Program-made: the position numbers and the translations under genes
Shown here: positions 32,624-41,093 of the stretch, one piece after another
How the letters are laid out: every line of letters starts with the position of its first letter
Numbering within the stretch: the first letter of the stretch is position 1
Notes under the pieces: generated by a model
Told to the model about the DNA's origin: nothing
Seen by the model: the letters and a program-made list of their open reading frames with translations, nothing else
Databases searched by the model: none
NCBI GenBank assembly: GCA_049275655.1
Contig: JBASUY010000003.1
Coordinates: 37,564-101,563 of the forward strand
Length of the DNA: 64,000 bases
Origin: Sherwoodlollariibacterium sp049275655
GTDB lineage: Bacteria > Omnitrophota > Gorgyraeia > Gygaellales > Profunditerraquicolaceae
Direction: 5' to 3'

Positions 32624-34111
32624 ATGTTTTACGCAAATATAACCTTAATACTCCTTGCAACATTAATAATAGTAATTCTAAGCTCCATGTTATTAACTAA
32701 AATGCAAAGTATCAGGCAGATGCAAGCAGATATAGAAAAACTTACACAATCATTAGAAGTTATGGACGAGCAGGCTAGGCTAATTGTCCGCGCGGATTTA
32801 GAACTAAACCGCATACAAGAAGAATTGGACAAAAAGATAATGGGCCTATATGCCTTACAGAAATTATCTCATAGCATAAGTAGTACTAGAATAGAAGAAG
32901 AGATTTTTAAAAACTTAAATCCTATCCTCTTTAAAGAATTAGGATTTGAGAAAGTTGTTATCTTTAACTGGGACATTGCAAGAAAAGAATTCGCCTTAAA
33001 AGCTAGCTTAGGGTACTTAGAAGAAGAGGCCCAATCAATAGCCTCTTATATCAATTCAAATAAAGACCGGATTTTAAGCCTTGTTATCACAGATAAAACA
33101 ATATCCTCTGTCTCAAGCATTAATAATTTTACTACCCAGGAAGACTTGCGCAACATATTCAAATCAGAATACTTTATATTCTCTTCTATCCTGCCTAAAA
33201 ACGAAAACCGCGGGTTTATTTTTACGGGCACAACAAATACAGATATTGTTATTACTGATGGGGATGAGGAATTAATCAAAATACTCGCTACTCAATTAAG
33301 CCAAGCCTTAGAGAACGCCCATCTTTTTGAAAAAACTTGGAATACTCAACTAGACCTTGAAAAAAAAGTTAAAGAAAGGACATTAGAATTAACAAAAGCC
33401 CTTGAAGAGGTAAAAAAGATAAGCCGGCGCAAAACTGATTTTGTCTCCAGCGTTTCACATGAATTAAGGACTCCACTGACCTCTATAAAAGGCTATACTG
33501 CGATTCTGCTTACCGGAAAACTTGGGAATATCCCCCCGGAAGCTAAGGAACGCTTAGAAAAGATGAACCGGCATAGCGATGAATTAGGTAGCATAGTCAA
33601 CGACCTTTTGGATATTTCGCGCATAGAATCAGGTAAAGTCTCTATGAATCTTGAATCACACGGCTTAAAAGATATCGTCAATAAAGTAGCAGACCTTTTA
33701 TCCGGGCAACTTAAAGAGAAAGGAATTAACCTTGAAACAAAAATTAACCCAAAAGAACTTAAGGTTTTAGTTGATTCTACTCAGATAAATAGGGTATTTA
33801 TAAATTTAATAGGGAATGCAATGAAATTTACTCCTGCTGGAGGGAAAATTAGCATCTATGCTAATAAACAAAATAATACCGTACAAGTTGATGTATCTGA
33901 TACTGGTTGCGGTATACCCGAGGGCTCGCTTGAGACGATATTTGAAGAGTTTTTTAGGGTAGAAAATTCTATTAATCAAGAGGTTAAAGGGACGGGTTTA
34001 GGCCTGGCATTAGTAAAACACATAATTGAAGCACATCAAGGCAAGATATGGGTTAAGAGCAAAGTTGGTTACGGTTCAACCTTTAGCTTTACCTTACAAG
34101 GGGCAACTTAA
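32624..34111 (+). CDS. Membrane histidine kinase with GAF-like sensor
   Basis: 495 residues. One N-terminal transmembrane segment (residues 4-25) is followed by a short coiled coil (30-80) and a GAF-like domain (about 80-235). A second coiled coil precedes HisKA, where the phosphoacceptor is His279 in SSVSHELRTPLTSIKGY. HATPase_c follows: VFINLIGNAMKFTPAGG (N box), VSDTGCGIP (G1), FFRVENS (F box) and KGTGLGLALVKHI (G2). All catalytic motifs are present. It would phosphorylate the receiver-GGDEF protein encoded 12 nt downstream, with the upstream FIST protein as a likely input partner. Confidence 0.9.
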   Translation: MFYANITLILLATLIIVILSSMLLTKMQSIRQMQADIEKLTQSLEVMDEQARLIVRADLELNRIQEELDKKIMGLYALQKLSHSISSTRIEEEIFKNLNPILFKELGFEKVVIFNWDIARKEFALKASLGYLEEEAQSIASYINSNKDRILSLVITDKTISSVSSINNFTTQEDLRNIFKSEYFIFSSILPKNENRGFIFTGTTNTDIVITDGDEELIKILATQLSQALENAHLFEKTWNTQLDLEKKVKERTLELTKALEEVKKISRRKTDFVSSVSHELRTPLTSIKGYTAILLTGKLGNIPPEAKERLEKMNRHSDELGSIVNDLLDISRIESGKVSMNLESHGLKDIVNKVADLLSGQLKEKGINLETKINPKELKVLVDSTQINRVFINLIGNAMKFTPAGGKISIYANKQNNTVQVDVSDTGCGIPEGSLETIFEEFFRVENSINQEVKGTGLGLALVKHIIEAHQGKIWVKSKVGYGSTFSFTLQGAT

Positions 34112-34123
34112 CCATAAAAAAAG

Positions 34124-35050
34124 ATGGCAATAAAAATACTTATTGTTGATGATGACCCGGATATACGCGATGTATTAAAATTAACGCTATCCGAAGAGAA
34201 TTATGAAATATTAGAGGCTGGAGACGGAGAAACAGCGCTAAAAACTATACACGAAAATCAGCCTGACCTTATACTCTTAGATTATAAAATTCCGAAAATT
34301 GACGGACGAGAAGTATGCAGAAGAGTAAAAAAAGATATTCTATTAAGACACCTTCCGATAATAATGGTCACCGGAAAAGGGGACATCAATGATAAGATCG
34401 GCGGGATTGACGCCGGAGCAGATGATTATGTGGTTAAGCCCTTTGAGCCAAAAGAACTTTTAGCGCGCATACGCATGATCTTAAGGCATACTGAGCGCGA
34501 CCTTGAGGCAAACCCGTTAACACGACTGCCGGGAAATGTCTCTATATTAAAGGAGCTTTCCCGCAGGTTAGAAGAAAAGTCCTACTTTGCCGTATGTTAT
34601 CTTGATTTAGATAAATTTAAATCTTACAACGACAAATACGGGTTTGAACACGGAGACGAAGTAATCCGGGAGACTGCCCGGCTTTTAATTAAGATAATAA
34701 AAGAATTTGGAAACCCTGATGATTTTATCGGGCATATAGGAGGGGATGACTTTGTCATTGTAACAACCTTAGAAAAAGCAGACCTTCTATGCCAAAAGGT
34801 AATTGTCAACTTTGAAGAGCTCGTCCCCTCTTTCTACAATGAAAAGGATAAAAAAAGCGGATTTATACTCGCCAAGGATAGAAAGGGAAAAGAACAAAAG
34901 GTCCCGCTTATTTCAATATCTATCGGGGTAGTAACAAATGAACACCGCAGCATAACCCACGTTGCGCAAATCGGAGAGGTAGGGGCAGAATTAAAGGCTT
35001 ACGCTAAAAGCCTTGAAAGAAGCAATTATGTTAAAGACCACCGCAAATAG
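34124..35050 (+). CDS. Receiver-GGDEF response regulator, probable diguanylate cyclase
   Basis: 308 residues. The receiver domain (1-120) has the acidic pair DDD, phosphoacceptor Asp53 in LLDYKIPK, and the switch Lys in DDYVVKPFEPKEL. The GGDEF domain (about 135-300) has YLDLDKFKSYNDKYGFEHGD and the active-site loop GGDDF at residues 206-210. GGDDF is a variant of GGDEF with Asp in place of Glu, often still active. I see no RxxD inhibitory site in the usual place before the loop. It would make c-di-GMP when phosphorylated, the ligand of the riboswitch at 14688-14790. It is the last gene of its operon. Confidence 0.88.
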   Translation: MAIKILIVDDDPDIRDVLKLTLSEENYEILEAGDGETALKTIHENQPDLILLDYKIPKIDGREVCRRVKKDILLRHLPIIMVTGKGDINDKIGGIDAGADDYVVKPFEPKELLARIRMILRHTERDLEANPLTRLPGNVSILKELSRRLEEKSYFAVCYLDLDKFKSYNDKYGFEHGDEVIRETARLLIKIIKEFGNPDDFIGHIGGDDFVIVTTLEKADLLCQKVIVNFEELVPSFYNEKDKKSGFILAKDRKGKEQKVPLISISIGVVTNEHRSITHVAQIGEVGAELKAYAKSLERSNYVKDHRK

Positions 35051-35062
35051 ATTAGTGTATTT

Positions 35063-35143
35063 TGCGCGGGGAGGGAGTTGAACCCTCACAGGTTGCCCCA
35101 CTACCCCCTCAAAGTAGCGTGTCTGCCATTCCACCACCCGCGC
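35063..35143 (-). tRNA. tRNA-Leu (anticodon GAG)
   Basis: An 81-nt tRNA with a long variable arm (TGGGGCAACCTGTG). Acceptor GCGCGGG (35143-35137) pairs with CCCGCGC, with discriminator A at 35063. The anticodon stem CTACT/GGTAG encloses TTGAGGG, giving anticodon GAG. The D arm is TGGTGGAATGGCAGACA, and the T arm is GAGGGTTCAACTCCCTC. CCA is not encoded. Confidence 0.92.
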
Positions 35144-35161
35144 TGTATCTAAATTTTAAAT

Positions 35162-35190
35162 ATTATATAACGTTAAAATTAAAAACTCAA
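35162..35190 (-). promoter_or_regulatory. Promoter of tRNA-Leu
   Basis: On the minus strand TTGAGT (35190-35185) and TATAAT (35167-35162) are spaced by 17 nt. The -35 box overlaps the 3' end of the porin gene. The start point falls about 15 nt before the tRNA. Confidence 0.65.
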
Positions 35191-36372
35191 CAAAAACCTA
35201 CAACCGATAACTAAAGCAGCCTTAGAATCCTTATCAGCGTTAGGATGAGTTACTAACTGAAGGCTCGGAGTTAAGGTGACAAAGCTATTTAAGCTACAAC
35301 TATAATAAATTTCATATATAGTCTCTCTCCTTGCGGCAGTATCTTCGTTTAGGCTACGAAAATCATTCCCCATAATTGAGCGTGCAACACCAATAGCAAA
35401 ATAATCATCCTTGCGCCCTAAAAAAGGCTCATTAACCTGCGCGCCAAATGACCAGAAACGCTTTATATCCCATATCTTCTCATCAGCACATCCATAACGC
35501 AAAAATAAGGTAACCTTCTTGGTTATCTCTTGGTCAAAACTTAAGGCATAACCTAAAGTATCCTTCTTCTCCCCTTCACCATCAATGCGCTCGAGCCTTT
35601 CATGATTGAGATAAAAAATCAACCGGTAATTACCTTCAAGCTCTTTTGTCTTAAAAGAGAAGCCGAGTTCATTTATAAATAAAGAGCTGTTAAATCCGTC
35701 GCTTAAGCCTGTTTTAGTAGAAGTAGCCCGGGCAGTCCCTACGCCGGATTGAAGATAAACCCACTCGTAAGGCGCAAAAGTAATTAATCCTCCTAACCCC
35801 TTTGAGGGAAAAGGTATGGCCAAATTATTCACTAATGCGCTGGATAAAAACTGCGTATCTGCGGATTCTGCGGCATTATTAGCATCAAACCAATCGGATA
35901 AACCAATCTTTCCGGTAACAAGCAGTACCTTGCCTGAAAATAGACTCTGTTCTAAATATAGCTCAGGAATATATATAGGTATCCTTTCGCCGAAATTATT
36001 ATTAAACTGAGAGTAAGTAGGGATTAATTTATCTACGCCCATCCCATTATCAGTCTCAACCTCTAAAAATACCGCGCCTCCCGACCAAAGATTCTGTTTA
36101 ACCTCAAGGTTTAAATAACCTACACCCCGGCTTTTTCCTTGATCATGACTTGCCCTTAAAATTGCCTGCTGAGTATAGTTAAACAAAAAGGCAAGTTCTG
36201 TGCCGTATTTATCAGCCAAGACTTCCCTGTATTTAATAAAATTATTTGACCGCTCTTCAGAAGAAGTAATTACCTCTTTTGCCTCAGATATCTCAATAGG
36301 AGTAAGAGCTGCTTCTGCGCAAGGAGACAATAAAGACAAAACAAAAAATAATGACACAAACAGATAAAACAT
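35179..36372 (-). CDS. OprB-like carbohydrate-selective outer-membrane porin
   Basis: 397 residues with a signal peptide (residues 1-21, SPCAEAA). The mature part alternates polar and hydrophobic residues as in a beta-barrel and ends in Phe, the outer-membrane insertion signal. Blocks typical of OprB-type porins are visible: GYLNLEVKQNLWSGGAVFLE, GKIGLSDWFDANN, GLITFAPYEWVYLQSGVG and SFGAQVNEPFLGRKDD. It would let sugars or other small solutes cross the outer membrane. It is the last gene of the PIG-L/WecA/porin operon, 13 nt after the WecA-like gene. The short N-terminal part before the barrel is not an SLH domain. Confidence 0.8.
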   Translation of the reverse strand: MFYLFVSLFFVLSLLSPCAEAALTPIEISEAKEVITSSEERSNNFIKYREVLADKYGTELAFLFNYTQQAILRASHDQGKSRGVGYLNLEVKQNLWSGGAVFLEVETDNGMGVDKLIPTYSQFNNNFGERIPIYIPELYLEQSLFSGKVLLVTGKIGLSDWFDANNAAESADTQFLSSALVNNLAIPFPSKGLGGLITFAPYEWVYLQSGVGTARATSTKTGLSDGFNSSLFINELGFSFKTKELEGNYRLIFYLNHERLERIDGEGEKKDTLGYALSFDQEITKKVTLFLRYGCADEKIWDIKRFWSFGAQVNEPFLGRKDDYFAIGVARSIMGNDFRSLNEDTAARRETIYEIYYSCSLNSFVTLTPSLQLVTHPNADKDSKAALVIGCRFLLSF

Positions 36373-36385
36373 AAATCTTCTTATC

Positions 36386-37408
36386 TTAAACCGATGCTCT
36401 ACCTTTACCTACTATAATTAACGCCGCAATAATAGCGAAGATCATAACTGCCTGAATCAAGCTCATTATTGCAATAAAAGGAGGGTTATCATTAATGATT
36501 ATGGCGCTAATCCCTAAGGCGCAGGTTATAAAATAAATAAAAAGAACTGCGCCATAGGGCTTAAAACCAAGATCCACCAGCCGGTGATGGAAATGATCCC
36601 TGCCCCCATACTGCATCCATTCTATTATCCCCTTCACCTTCCCTTCGCTTAACCGTACAATGGTGGTAAAAACCATATCGAATATAGGAACTCCCAGTAT
36701 TAAGACAGGAATAGAAATCTTTACAATGCTATCACTCCCCCAATAACCAGCCAAAGAAACACAGGCAAGCGTAAATCCAATCAGGGTAGAACCAGACTCC
36801 CCCAGGAATATTTTTTTATTGCCTAGGTTGTATGGTAAAAACCCCAGGATAGCAAAAGCAAATACAAGCGCAAAGAGCTTAAGCGGGTACTGAGCTGTAT
36901 TATTGAGGATAACCGCCAGAAAAAACAAATTAATAATTCCCGAGCCTGCTGCTAAACCGTCTAAGCCATCAAGGTAATTAAAGGCATTGGCTAAACCCAC
37001 AAGCCACACTATGCTAATAAGCACCTCCAGGCCATCCCCTACAATACCCGGGGGGAAAAAGCTGACCCTTAATCCCATACTTATAACAAGCAGGGATATA
37101 AATACCTGGCATATAAACCGTGCCTGGGCTTTAATCTCTTTGAGATCGTTGATCAAACCCAAAACAAAGATTAGGGTAGCCCCTAAAAGAATGGGGAAAA
37201 TCTTGGAGAAACCCGGGAAATTAAAAAATATTGCAACACATAACCCAAGATAGATCGCCACCCCGCCGATTAAAGGGGTAGGATCTTTATGATTTTTTCT
37301 TCCTCCGGGAAAATCAAGCAGGTTAATACGCCAGGCGAACCTACGCAAAAACGGCATAGAACAAAAACTGATTAAAAAAGCAACGGCAGATGTAAAGAAA
37401 GTAACCAT
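36386..37408 (-). CDS. WecA/TagO-like undecaprenyl-phosphate sugar-1-phosphate transferase
   Basis: 340 residues with about ten hydrophobic helices. The MraY/WecA family motifs are complete: RKNHKDPTPLIGGVAIYLG, NAFNYLDGLDGLAAG (catalytic Asp pair) and GESGSTLIGFTLA. The cytoplasmic loop DHFHHRLVDLGF is typical of the WecA branch rather than MraY. It transfers a sugar-1-phosphate, usually GlcNAc-1-P, to undecaprenyl phosphate, the first committed step of surface-polysaccharide assembly. Its neighbours to the right are polysaccharide genes, which supports this. The ATG overlaps the stop of the PIG-L gene by one base. Confidence 0.9.
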   Translation of the reverse strand: MVTFFTSAVAFLISFCSMPFLRRFAWRINLLDFPGGRKNHKDPTPLIGGVAIYLGLCVAIFFNFPGFSKIFPILLGATLIFVLGLINDLKEIKAQARFICQVFISLLVISMGLRVSFFPPGIVGDGLEVLISIVWLVGLANAFNYLDGLDGLAAGSGIINLFFLAVILNNTAQYPLKLFALVFAFAILGFLPYNLGNKKIFLGESGSTLIGFTLACVSLAGYWGSDSIVKISIPVLILGVPIFDMVFTTIVRLSEGKVKGIIEWMQYGGRDHFHHRLVDLGFKPYGAVLFIYFITCALGISAIIINDNPPFIAIMSLIQAVMIFAIIAALIIVGKGRASV

Positions 37409-38025
37409 TAAACAATGCTCCTTAAAACACGCAAAGCCTTAAAGCCTTCTGCAGACCTTATCCTCCCTTGGTACCCGCGGAAAGTAGCGCAAGCCTGGAC
37501 ACTCTCCAGTATAGACAAATTATTCACCTTAGTCCTGTGGATTTGGGATGCATGAATACTTAAAAGTTTAACCTTATCCTCCAATACATCATGAATATCC
37601 ACAAAAATATCCGGCTCGAAATGCATAGTCGTAGGAACTTCGTAAAACAGCACTTCCTTGATATAACGCGTAGCAGACAAACCTGACCGGGCTACTGCCC
37701 TGTGGTCTTGGTGAACATCGTCAAAATAATTAAGAAAAACAATATCCGGGGAAGTTTTTTTAACTGCGTCTTCAATTTTCAAGATAAGATCATGGTTGTC
37801 TATCACCTGCGTATCAGTTAAGCCTCCCCAAATAATATTCTTTGCACCTATAAACCTGGCTGATTCCTCCTGTTCTTCTATGCGTAAATGGCCATCAACA
37901 CCACAACTTCCATCGGTAATAACCATCAGGCTTACATTGTGCCCTAACCGGCTGTATTTTAATAAAGTCCCCCCGCAACCAAACTCAATATCATCAGGAT
38001 GAGAACCAACAGCTAAAATATTCAT
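37408..38025 (-). CDS. PIG-L/LmbE family deacetylase
   Basis: 205 residues. The Zn-binding motifs of PIG-L/LmbE N-acetylglucosaminyl deacetylases are present: AVGSHPDDIEFGCGG near residue 12 and VHQDHRAVARSGLSATR near 125. The family removes an acetyl group from GlcNAc-type residues in lipid-linked sugars or small thiols. Next to a WecA-like transferase, deacetylation of a GlcNAc-linked intermediate is plausible. A Shine-Dalgarno (AAGGAGG) precedes the ATG, and an extended -10 promoter lies about 30 nt upstream, so this gene starts a new transcript. Confidence 0.9.
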   Translation of the reverse strand: MNILAVGSHPDDIEFGCGGTLLKYSRLGHNVSLMVITDGSCGVDGHLRIEEQEESARFIGAKNIIWGGLTDTQVIDNHDLILKIEDAVKKTSPDIVFLNYFDDVHQDHRAVARSGLSATRYIKEVLFYEVPTTMHFEPDIFVDIHDVLEDKVKLLSIHASQIHRTKVNNLSILESVQACATFRGYQGRIRSAEGFKALRVLRSIV

Positions 38026-38053
38026 ACAACCTCCTTAGCCAATCTACGGGCCA

Positions 38054-38062
38054 ATTATACCA
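38054..38062 (-). promoter_or_regulatory. Extended -10 promoter before the PIG-L gene
   Basis: On the minus strand TGGTATAAT (38062-38054) is an extended -10 element; the matching -35 region is weak. It splits the PIG-L/WecA/porin operon from the long polysaccharide operon upstream. Confidence 0.5.
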
Positions 38063-38093
38063 TAATATTCTTTAAATAATTAAAATTACCCAG

Positions 38094-38777
38094 CTAACAT
38101 TCCTTAAGGATTTTGAATGATTCCTTGCCACAATTAAACAACAAATCAAGAATAGATAAATTAGGAATAAAGGGCCTATACCTTTGGGGATATTGCGATA
38201 AAGAAAATTTTTGGTATTTTAGCTTTATGCCCACATCTATAAAAAGGCCTTCCTCTAAATATGCCTTACCCCCTATACCGGATAAATAGGTATCCGCCTC
38301 TAATCGCCTGCAGATATCAATTATCCTAGAGGTCTTTTTATTATTAATCCCCAGTTCTGATTCCAGGTAAATATCCGTATTTATATTAAGAAAGGCGTTA
38401 ATCCCTTTGATTATATAGATATTTAAATCCACGAGCCGTTCCCATTGCCTAGTATATAGATCATGGAAGAAATCCGAATATTCCTTAAAATAAGGGCTAC
38501 GGCTGTAATTCAGATAGATTGCCTTCCAGTGTTTGGCAGGCCAATCTTGATAATTATCTATCAATACATCCTTAATTCTAATAAATCTATCCGAAGAATG
38601 CACTACCGGTACAGTAAGCCATTGCACTCCGCTTTTTGTCCTTATGCGGTTGCGGTTTTGATATTCACGCTTTTTATATTGAACATTATCCAGGAATACA
38701 AATATATCGCTTTTTAATATTTTATGGAAATAACCTATCCAAGCCAGGTATTGTGGCTGATGCAAAGAAAGTATCAT
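38094..38777 (-). CDS. WbqC-like protein
   Basis: 227 residues covering a WbqC-like family protein, with SLHQPQYLAWIGYFHKI, FLDNVQYKKREYQNRNRI, WLTVPVVHS and TYLSGIGGKAYLEE. The family occurs in O-antigen and capsule clusters and is thought to act on sugar-linked groups, but no reaction is firmly assigned. It overlaps the upstream glycosyltransferase stop by 4 nt and is the last gene of the long operon. Confidence 0.85.
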   Translation of the reverse strand: MILSLHQPQYLAWIGYFHKILKSDIFVFLDNVQYKKREYQNRNRIRTKSGVQWLTVPVVHSSDRFIRIKDVLIDNYQDWPAKHWKAIYLNYSRSPYFKEYSDFFHDLYTRQWERLVDLNIYIIKGINAFLNINTDIYLESELGINNKKTSRIIDICRRLEADTYLSGIGGKAYLEEGLFIDVGIKLKYQKFSLSQYPQRYRPFIPNLSILDLLFNCGKESFKILKEC

Positions 38778-39928
38778 TTATATACCTCTTCTTTATATAG
38801 CTGCCTAATCCCCTTAGCCATTATTTCTAAGGAGAAATTGCTTTTAACTAACTCTATCCCTCTTTTAGCAAGGGCCTCTCTTTTGTCTCTGTCGTTTAAG
38901 AGGATGATAATCTCCCGAGCAAGCGTTTCAGTTTCTGCCGGAGGGATAAGTATACCGGTTACTCCATTAGATACAATATCGGGGATACCCCCTACCTGCG
39001 TAGCGATAACAGCGACTCCAAGCCCTTGCGCTTGTAATAGAACCCTTCCTAAGGCTTCATTAAGTGATGGCTGGACCAAGATATCCATTACCCCAATTAA
39101 AGCCCCTGCATCCTCACGCCAACCGGTAAATATTATTTTGTCATTTTTTTTGTGATTAGATGCCCAAAGCTTTAGCTTAGCGCTCAGGCTGCCCTCTCCC
39201 ACAACTAAAAAATATACGTCATTGCGGCTTTCCAATATTTTAAGGGCGGCAAGCATAAAATAATCAGCTCCTTTAACCGGCTCAAGCCTTGAAACCATTC
39301 CTACGATAAAATTGTCCTCTTTAATCCCTAAAGACAACTTCTCTTTTTTAATCCAATTTTTATCAACAGGAGGAAAAGGATCTATCCCTGCAGTAAGGAC
39401 CATAATTTTATCCCTCCTAGTTAACCTTAGTTTCAATAATATTTCTTTCTCGGATTCAGTAAAAACTATAATCCTATGCGTTATAAAAGAAAGGAGCTGT
39501 TCTAATTTTAAAATAAACAAAGAAACTGTTTTATTAAAATACCCGAAAAATATATTTCCATGGGGAAAATGAATTACCTTTCTTTTCCCTAAACAAAATG
39601 CCGCCAACCTCCCTAAAACACCTGCCTTAGCGGTATGAGTAGTAACAATGTCAGGGTCAAGCCGATAGAATATACAACAAAGCTTTAAGAATGCAATAAG
39701 GTCCATAAACGGATTAATCTCTCTTCTTAAAGAAGGGATATAAACCGACTGGCCCTTAAAATCCTTCAGAAAATCTTTTGTCTGCCGGGTAGAATTCTTA
39801 GTTAAGCCAAAAACCAGGTAGAGATCAAAAGGCTCTTGCCTGAGAGAAATAAAAATCTGCCTTAGTATATCAGGGGAACCGCCCCAATCCATGCGCGTAA
39901 TAACATGTACAATTTTTGTTTTCTTCAT
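38774..39928 (-). CDS. GT4-family glycosyltransferase
   Basis: 384 residues with two Rossmann-like halves. Seen motifs: ITRMDWGGSPDILRQIF at the N-terminus, VVTTHTAKAGVLGRLAA near 100, VSRLEPVKGADYFMLAAL near 210 and EALGRVLLQAQGLGVAVIA near 300. The EX7E motif is altered because the second Glu is replaced by Gln (QAQG). It would add a sugar from a nucleotide-sugar to the growing lipid-linked chain at the cytoplasmic face. Donor and acceptor cannot be told from sequence. Confidence 0.88.
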   Translation of the reverse strand: MKKTKIVHVITRMDWGGSPDILRQIFISLRQEPFDLYLVFGLTKNSTRQTKDFLKDFKGQSVYIPSLRREINPFMDLIAFLKLCCIFYRLDPDIVTTHTAKAGVLGRLAAFCLGKRKVIHFPHGNIFFGYFNKTVSLFILKLEQLLSFITHRIIVFTESEKEILLKLRLTRRDKIMVLTAGIDPFPPVDKNWIKKEKLSLGIKEDNFIVGMVSRLEPVKGADYFMLAALKILESRNDVYFLVVGEGSLSAKLKLWASNHKKNDKIIFTGWREDAGALIGVMDILVQPSLNEALGRVLLQAQGLGVAVIATQVGGIPDIVSNGVTGILIPPAETETLAREIIILLNDRDKREALAKRGIELVKSNFSLEIMAKGIRQLYKEEVYK

Positions 39929-39935
39929 AATCTTA

Positions 39936-41093
39936 TTAGTACCTGTATAACTCCGTACACTTAGGACAAACAGAAAAAATCTTATTTGCCTTAAGCTGCT
40001 TACGGAAATTTATTGCAGGCTCAGAATTCCATATATCGACAAAAGAAGCTTCCTTAATATTTCCGAAGGAATAACTGAAATTAAGGCACGGCTTTACTTG
40101 GCCATCGCAAAGAATATACGCAACTATCCACGGGCTTATACATCTAGCTAAAAAACCCGTAGGCACCCTTTGCGGATTATCATAATATTCCTTCAGGGAC
40201 AAAGGTGATAAATTAGGGTATAAATCTATATTAAGCCCTTTTGCCGAGGCAAAGACATCATTAAGCTTCTCCTGAAGAATGGCTATGTCGATTCCGGGGT
40301 TAAATAAAAAACCCTCCCACCCCTTGGAATCGGTTTTTAATAATAAATCCTGCCTCTTTTGTTCCTTAAGCATCTCTTCATTTATAAAAATCAGGTTATG
40401 AAAAGTCAAGGAGTCAACTTTTAACTCTCTTGCCACCGGTAACAGCTTATCCAAGTATCTATAATTATCGGAATTCAAAGTAGACTGCAACCCTACCAGA
40501 GGGGCCCTGCGAGAATACTTCATCTTAAAATAATTTATTCTTTCAACCCCAGATACTATCTTCTTAAATAAACCCTCCTGGCCACGGATCTTATCATGCA
40601 ACCCTGCGGGACCGTCTAAAGAAATATTCAATTCATCTAACCCGGACAAAACCAGACTCTCGGCATTTTCTTTCAGGAGAGAACCATTGGTTATCATTAA
40701 GCAGTGCAACTTATTCTTCTTAATATAATCTATCAGCCTTATGCATCCGTCTTTGTAAAGAAGCGGCTCTCCTCCGAAAAGCGTTATATTCGGCTTAAAA
40801 GATGACACCTCTTTTATAATGGCGCTTAACTCTTCAAAAGATAGCTCCTCCTGTAAGGAGGCGTTCTCTGCTTTCAGGCTGACCCCATGCCTTCCCCACT
40901 GACCGCACATATGGCAATGTAAATTGCAGCGCTGGGTTAAGAATATAGTCAGGGATTCAGGGAGAAAGCTTCTGCCTCTGCCAAAATAGTAAGAAAGATA
41001 GCCTAAGCCTCGGCGCCTTAAAACATTTAGGGCATATCCGGGCTGTTTAAGGAATTTATAAGAAAACCTGCGTAATTTATTTTGAAACGGCAT
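39936..41093 (-). CDS. Radical-SAM/SPASM protein in the polysaccharide operon
   Basis: 385 residues. The radical-SAM cluster Cys56, Cys60 and Cys63 lies in FLTQRCNLHCHMCGQ, followed by NITLFGGEPLLYKDG. A C-terminal SPASM-type set of cysteines includes CDGQVKPCLNFSYSFGNI and ending VCPKCTELYRY, for a second Fe-S cluster. The long N-terminus (residues 1-45) is basic. Family members modify peptides or carry out anaerobic sugar or cofactor chemistry. Placement between a glycosyltransferase and a DegT aminotransferase suggests sugar modification, although the two radical-SAM genes further right look peptide-directed. It overlaps the DegT gene by 17 nt. Confidence 0.85.
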   Translation of the reverse strand: MPFQNKLRRFSYKFLKQPGYALNVLRRRGLGYLSYYFGRGRSFLPESLTIFLTQRCNLHCHMCGQWGRHGVSLKAENASLQEELSFEELSAIIKEVSSFKPNITLFGGEPLLYKDGCIRLIDYIKKNKLHCLMITNGSLLKENAESLVLSGLDELNISLDGPAGLHDKIRGQEGLFKKIVSGVERINYFKMKYSRRAPLVGLQSTLNSDNYRYLDKLLPVARELKVDSLTFHNLIFINEEMLKEQKRQDLLLKTDSKGWEGFLFNPGIDIAILQEKLNDVFASAKGLNIDLYPNLSPLSLKEYYDNPQRVPTGFLARCISPWIVAYILCDGQVKPCLNFSYSFGNIKEASFVDIWNSEPAINFRKQLKANKIFSVCPKCTELYRY

